Shown here: one piece after another, positions 4,142-5,169 of the stretch
Layout of the letters: each line of letters starts with the position of its first letter
How positions within the stretch are numbered: the first letter of the stretch is position 1
NCBI GenBank assembly: GCA_033856335.1
Contig: JAWVFG010000090.1
Location: 1-5,169 of the forward strand
Reading direction: 5' to 3'
DNA: 5,169 nt
Origin: DASUPK01 sp033856335
GTDB taxonomy: Bacteria; Actinomycetota; Thermoleophilia; Solirubrobacterales; 70-9
Position numbers and translations under genes: made by a program
The notes under the pieces: model-generated
What the model was told of the DNA's origin: nothing
Seen by the model: only the letters and a program-made list of their open reading frames with translations
The model's database searches: none

Positions 4142-5169
4142 ATGGGTTCCGGAGAGGAAGCGGGAACCGTGTTGAGCGACGCTCAGCGGGCGATCCTGAC
4201 CGCGGTTTGCGACACGGTCGTCCCCTCGCTGCCACGCGACCGTGACCCGGAGGGTCACTGGGGACGGAAGGCGAGCGACCTGGGCGTCGACGCCGGCGCC
4301 GCGCAGCTGATCTCCGAGATCCCCGATCCAGAGCTTCAGGGCGGCCTGCTGGAGCTGATTGACGCTCTCGGTGCCCAGGGCATCACCCGCTCCTCGCAGG
4401 AGTCCCGCGAGCAGATCCTTCGCAACGTCGCGCTCTCCGATCCGCGCGCCGCAGCGGGAATCGGGGCGCTGATCAACATGACGCTCTTCCTCCACTACGG
4501 CGCGCCGGACCCGCAGACGGGGCAGAACCCGAACTGGAAGACGTTCGGCTACCCGGGGCCGATCTCGGCGCCCCCGCAGGTGGAGAAGCCGTTGCGCATC
4601 CACGAGCCGCAGGGATCCGAGGAGACGATCGAGGCCGACGTCTGCATCGTCGGGTCGGGCTCCGGAGGCGCCACCATCGCGGCCGTCCTGGCGTCGCGCG
4701 GCCTGGACGTCGTCGTGCTGGAGGCCGCCGGCTACTTCAACGAATCGGACTTCACCCAGCTCGAGCTGCCCGCCTACCAGCAGATGTTCTGGCGCGGGGG
4801 GCCTAATCCGACGGCCGACGGCAACGTCAGCCTGGTCGCCGGGACCACGCTTGGCGGCGGCACCACCATCAACTGGACCAACTGCCTGCGCACACGACCC
4901 TGGGTGCGGGAGCAGTGGGCCCGCGAGCACGGGCTCGAGGGGATCGATGGGCCCGAGTTCGACCGCCACCTCGATGCGGTCTGGGACCGGATCACCGCGA
5001 ACGACCGCTGCAGCGATCTGAACGGCACGCAGCAGCGCCTGCGCGAAGGCTCGGACGCGCTCGGCTGGAGCTTCGAGACGATCACCCGCAACGCCGACCC
5101 CGAGAGCTACTCGCCGGAGCAGGCCGGTTATCTCGGCTTCGGCGATCAGTCGGGCAGCAAGCGCAGCGC
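4142..5169 (+). CDS. GMC / fatty-alcohol-oxidase-like FAD oxidoreductase (partial)
   Basis: The reading frame is open from ATG 4142 to the window end, giving 342 codons of a protein probably about twice as long. An N-terminal region (about 10-120; LSDAQRAILTAVCDTVVPSLP, with a paired-helix look) resembles the gluconate-2-dehydrogenase subunit-3-like segment found on long-chain alcohol oxidases. It is followed by an FAD Rossmann fold: ADVCIVGSGSGG (165-176), GLDVVVLEAAGYF (187-199), with Glu194 expected to bind the adenosine ribose. GTTLGGGTTINWTNCLRT (234-251) matches the FAD-contacting GMC loop in its fatty-alcohol-oxidase form. The catalytic His region lies beyond the window. GTG 4169 (residue 10), preceded by GGAGAGGAAG at 4151-4160, is a strong alternative start. 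I see no signal peptide or membrane helix in the visible part. Likely a flavin alcohol oxidase or dehydrogenase; the substrate is unknown. Confidence 0.85.
   Translation, partial: MGSGEEAGTVLSDAQRAILTAVCDTVVPSLPRDRDPEGHWGRKASDLGVDAGAAQLISEIPDPELQGGLLELIDALGAQGITRSSQESREQILRNVALSDPRAAAGIGALINMTLFLHYGAPDPQTGQNPNWKTFGYPGPISAPPQVEKPLRIHEPQGSEETIEADVCIVGSGSGGATIAAVLASRGLDVVVLEAAGYFNESDFTQLELPAYQQMFWRGGPNPTADGNVSLVAGTTLGGGTTINWTNCLRTRPWVREQWAREHGLEGIDGPEFDRHLDAVWDRITANDRCSDLNGTQQRLREGSDALGWSFETITRNADPESYSPEQAGYLGFGDQSGSKRS
4151..4160 (+). promoter_or_regulatory. SD-like sequence favouring the GTG 4169 start
   Basis: GGAGAGGAAG ends 8 nt before GTG 4169 and is the best SD-like string near this gene. 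It lies inside the reading frame if ATG 4142 is used, so it argues that the real protein may start at residue 10, just before the conserved LSDAQRAIL. Confidence 0.4.

Noticed and set aside
3033..4235. 400-residue minus-strand frame opposite proB
   Set aside because: It is antisense to the entire proB, with low-complexity composition typical of a reverse frame in GC-rich DNA.
4079..4969. 296-residue minus-strand frame opposite the flavoprotein
   Set aside because: The + strand frame has clear FAD motifs and stays open to the window end; the reverse frame has none.

Overview
This is a high-GC window in which every supported gene lies on the + strand. It reads as conserved actinobacterial housekeeping chromosome: the tail of a probable ribonuclease E/G gene, rplU (L21), rpmA (L27), a class-I glutamine-amidotransferase-like peptidase C26 hydrolase, obg (ribosome-assembly GTPase), proB (glutamate 5-kinase with a PUA domain) and the first half of a GMC/fatty-alcohol-oxidase-like flavoprotein cut by the window end. 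The ribonuclease-rplU-rpmA-obg-proB order is a known actinobacterial arrangement. High GC, GC-ending codons and SD-less starts preceded by TAnnnT boxes fit Actinomycetota. The protein sequences feel closest to the deep-branching Thermoleophilia/Solirubrobacterales, but that placement is from memory and is not proven here.

Layout. Positions 1-87 are an Arg/Gly-rich C-terminus. Positions 88-152 are a T-poor leader holding a perfect 7-bp stem-loop and the rplU Shine-Dalgarno (SD) sequence. rplU (153-566) carries an extra low-complexity tail with unusual codon choice and overlaps rpmA (556-810) by 11 nt. A 79-nt gap follows, with a stem-loop, a tandem GTAGTCG repeat and a probable leaderless promoter for the C26 gene (890-1657). 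A 54-nt gap then ends in a second leaderless-type box at obg (1712-2998). proB (3009-4097) starts 10 nt after obg. Between proB and the oxidoreductase there is a perfect inverted repeat beside a possible -10 box. No stretch over 300 nt lacks a gene.

How the genes relate. L21, L27 and Obg all serve the large ribosomal subunit, and RNase E/G processes RNA. ProB commits glutamate to proline synthesis. The C26 hydrolase inside this block and the flavoprotein after proB are the accessory elements. Translation initiation appears to switch from SD-led (rplU, rpmA) to SD-less (C26, obg, proB).

I see no mobile element, CRISPR array, tRNA or rRNA, and no convincing new multi-gene system. The most interesting signals are regulatory: two start sites with identical TAnnnT-N6-start spacing, the rplU tail, the intruding C26 gene, and the palindrome after proB.
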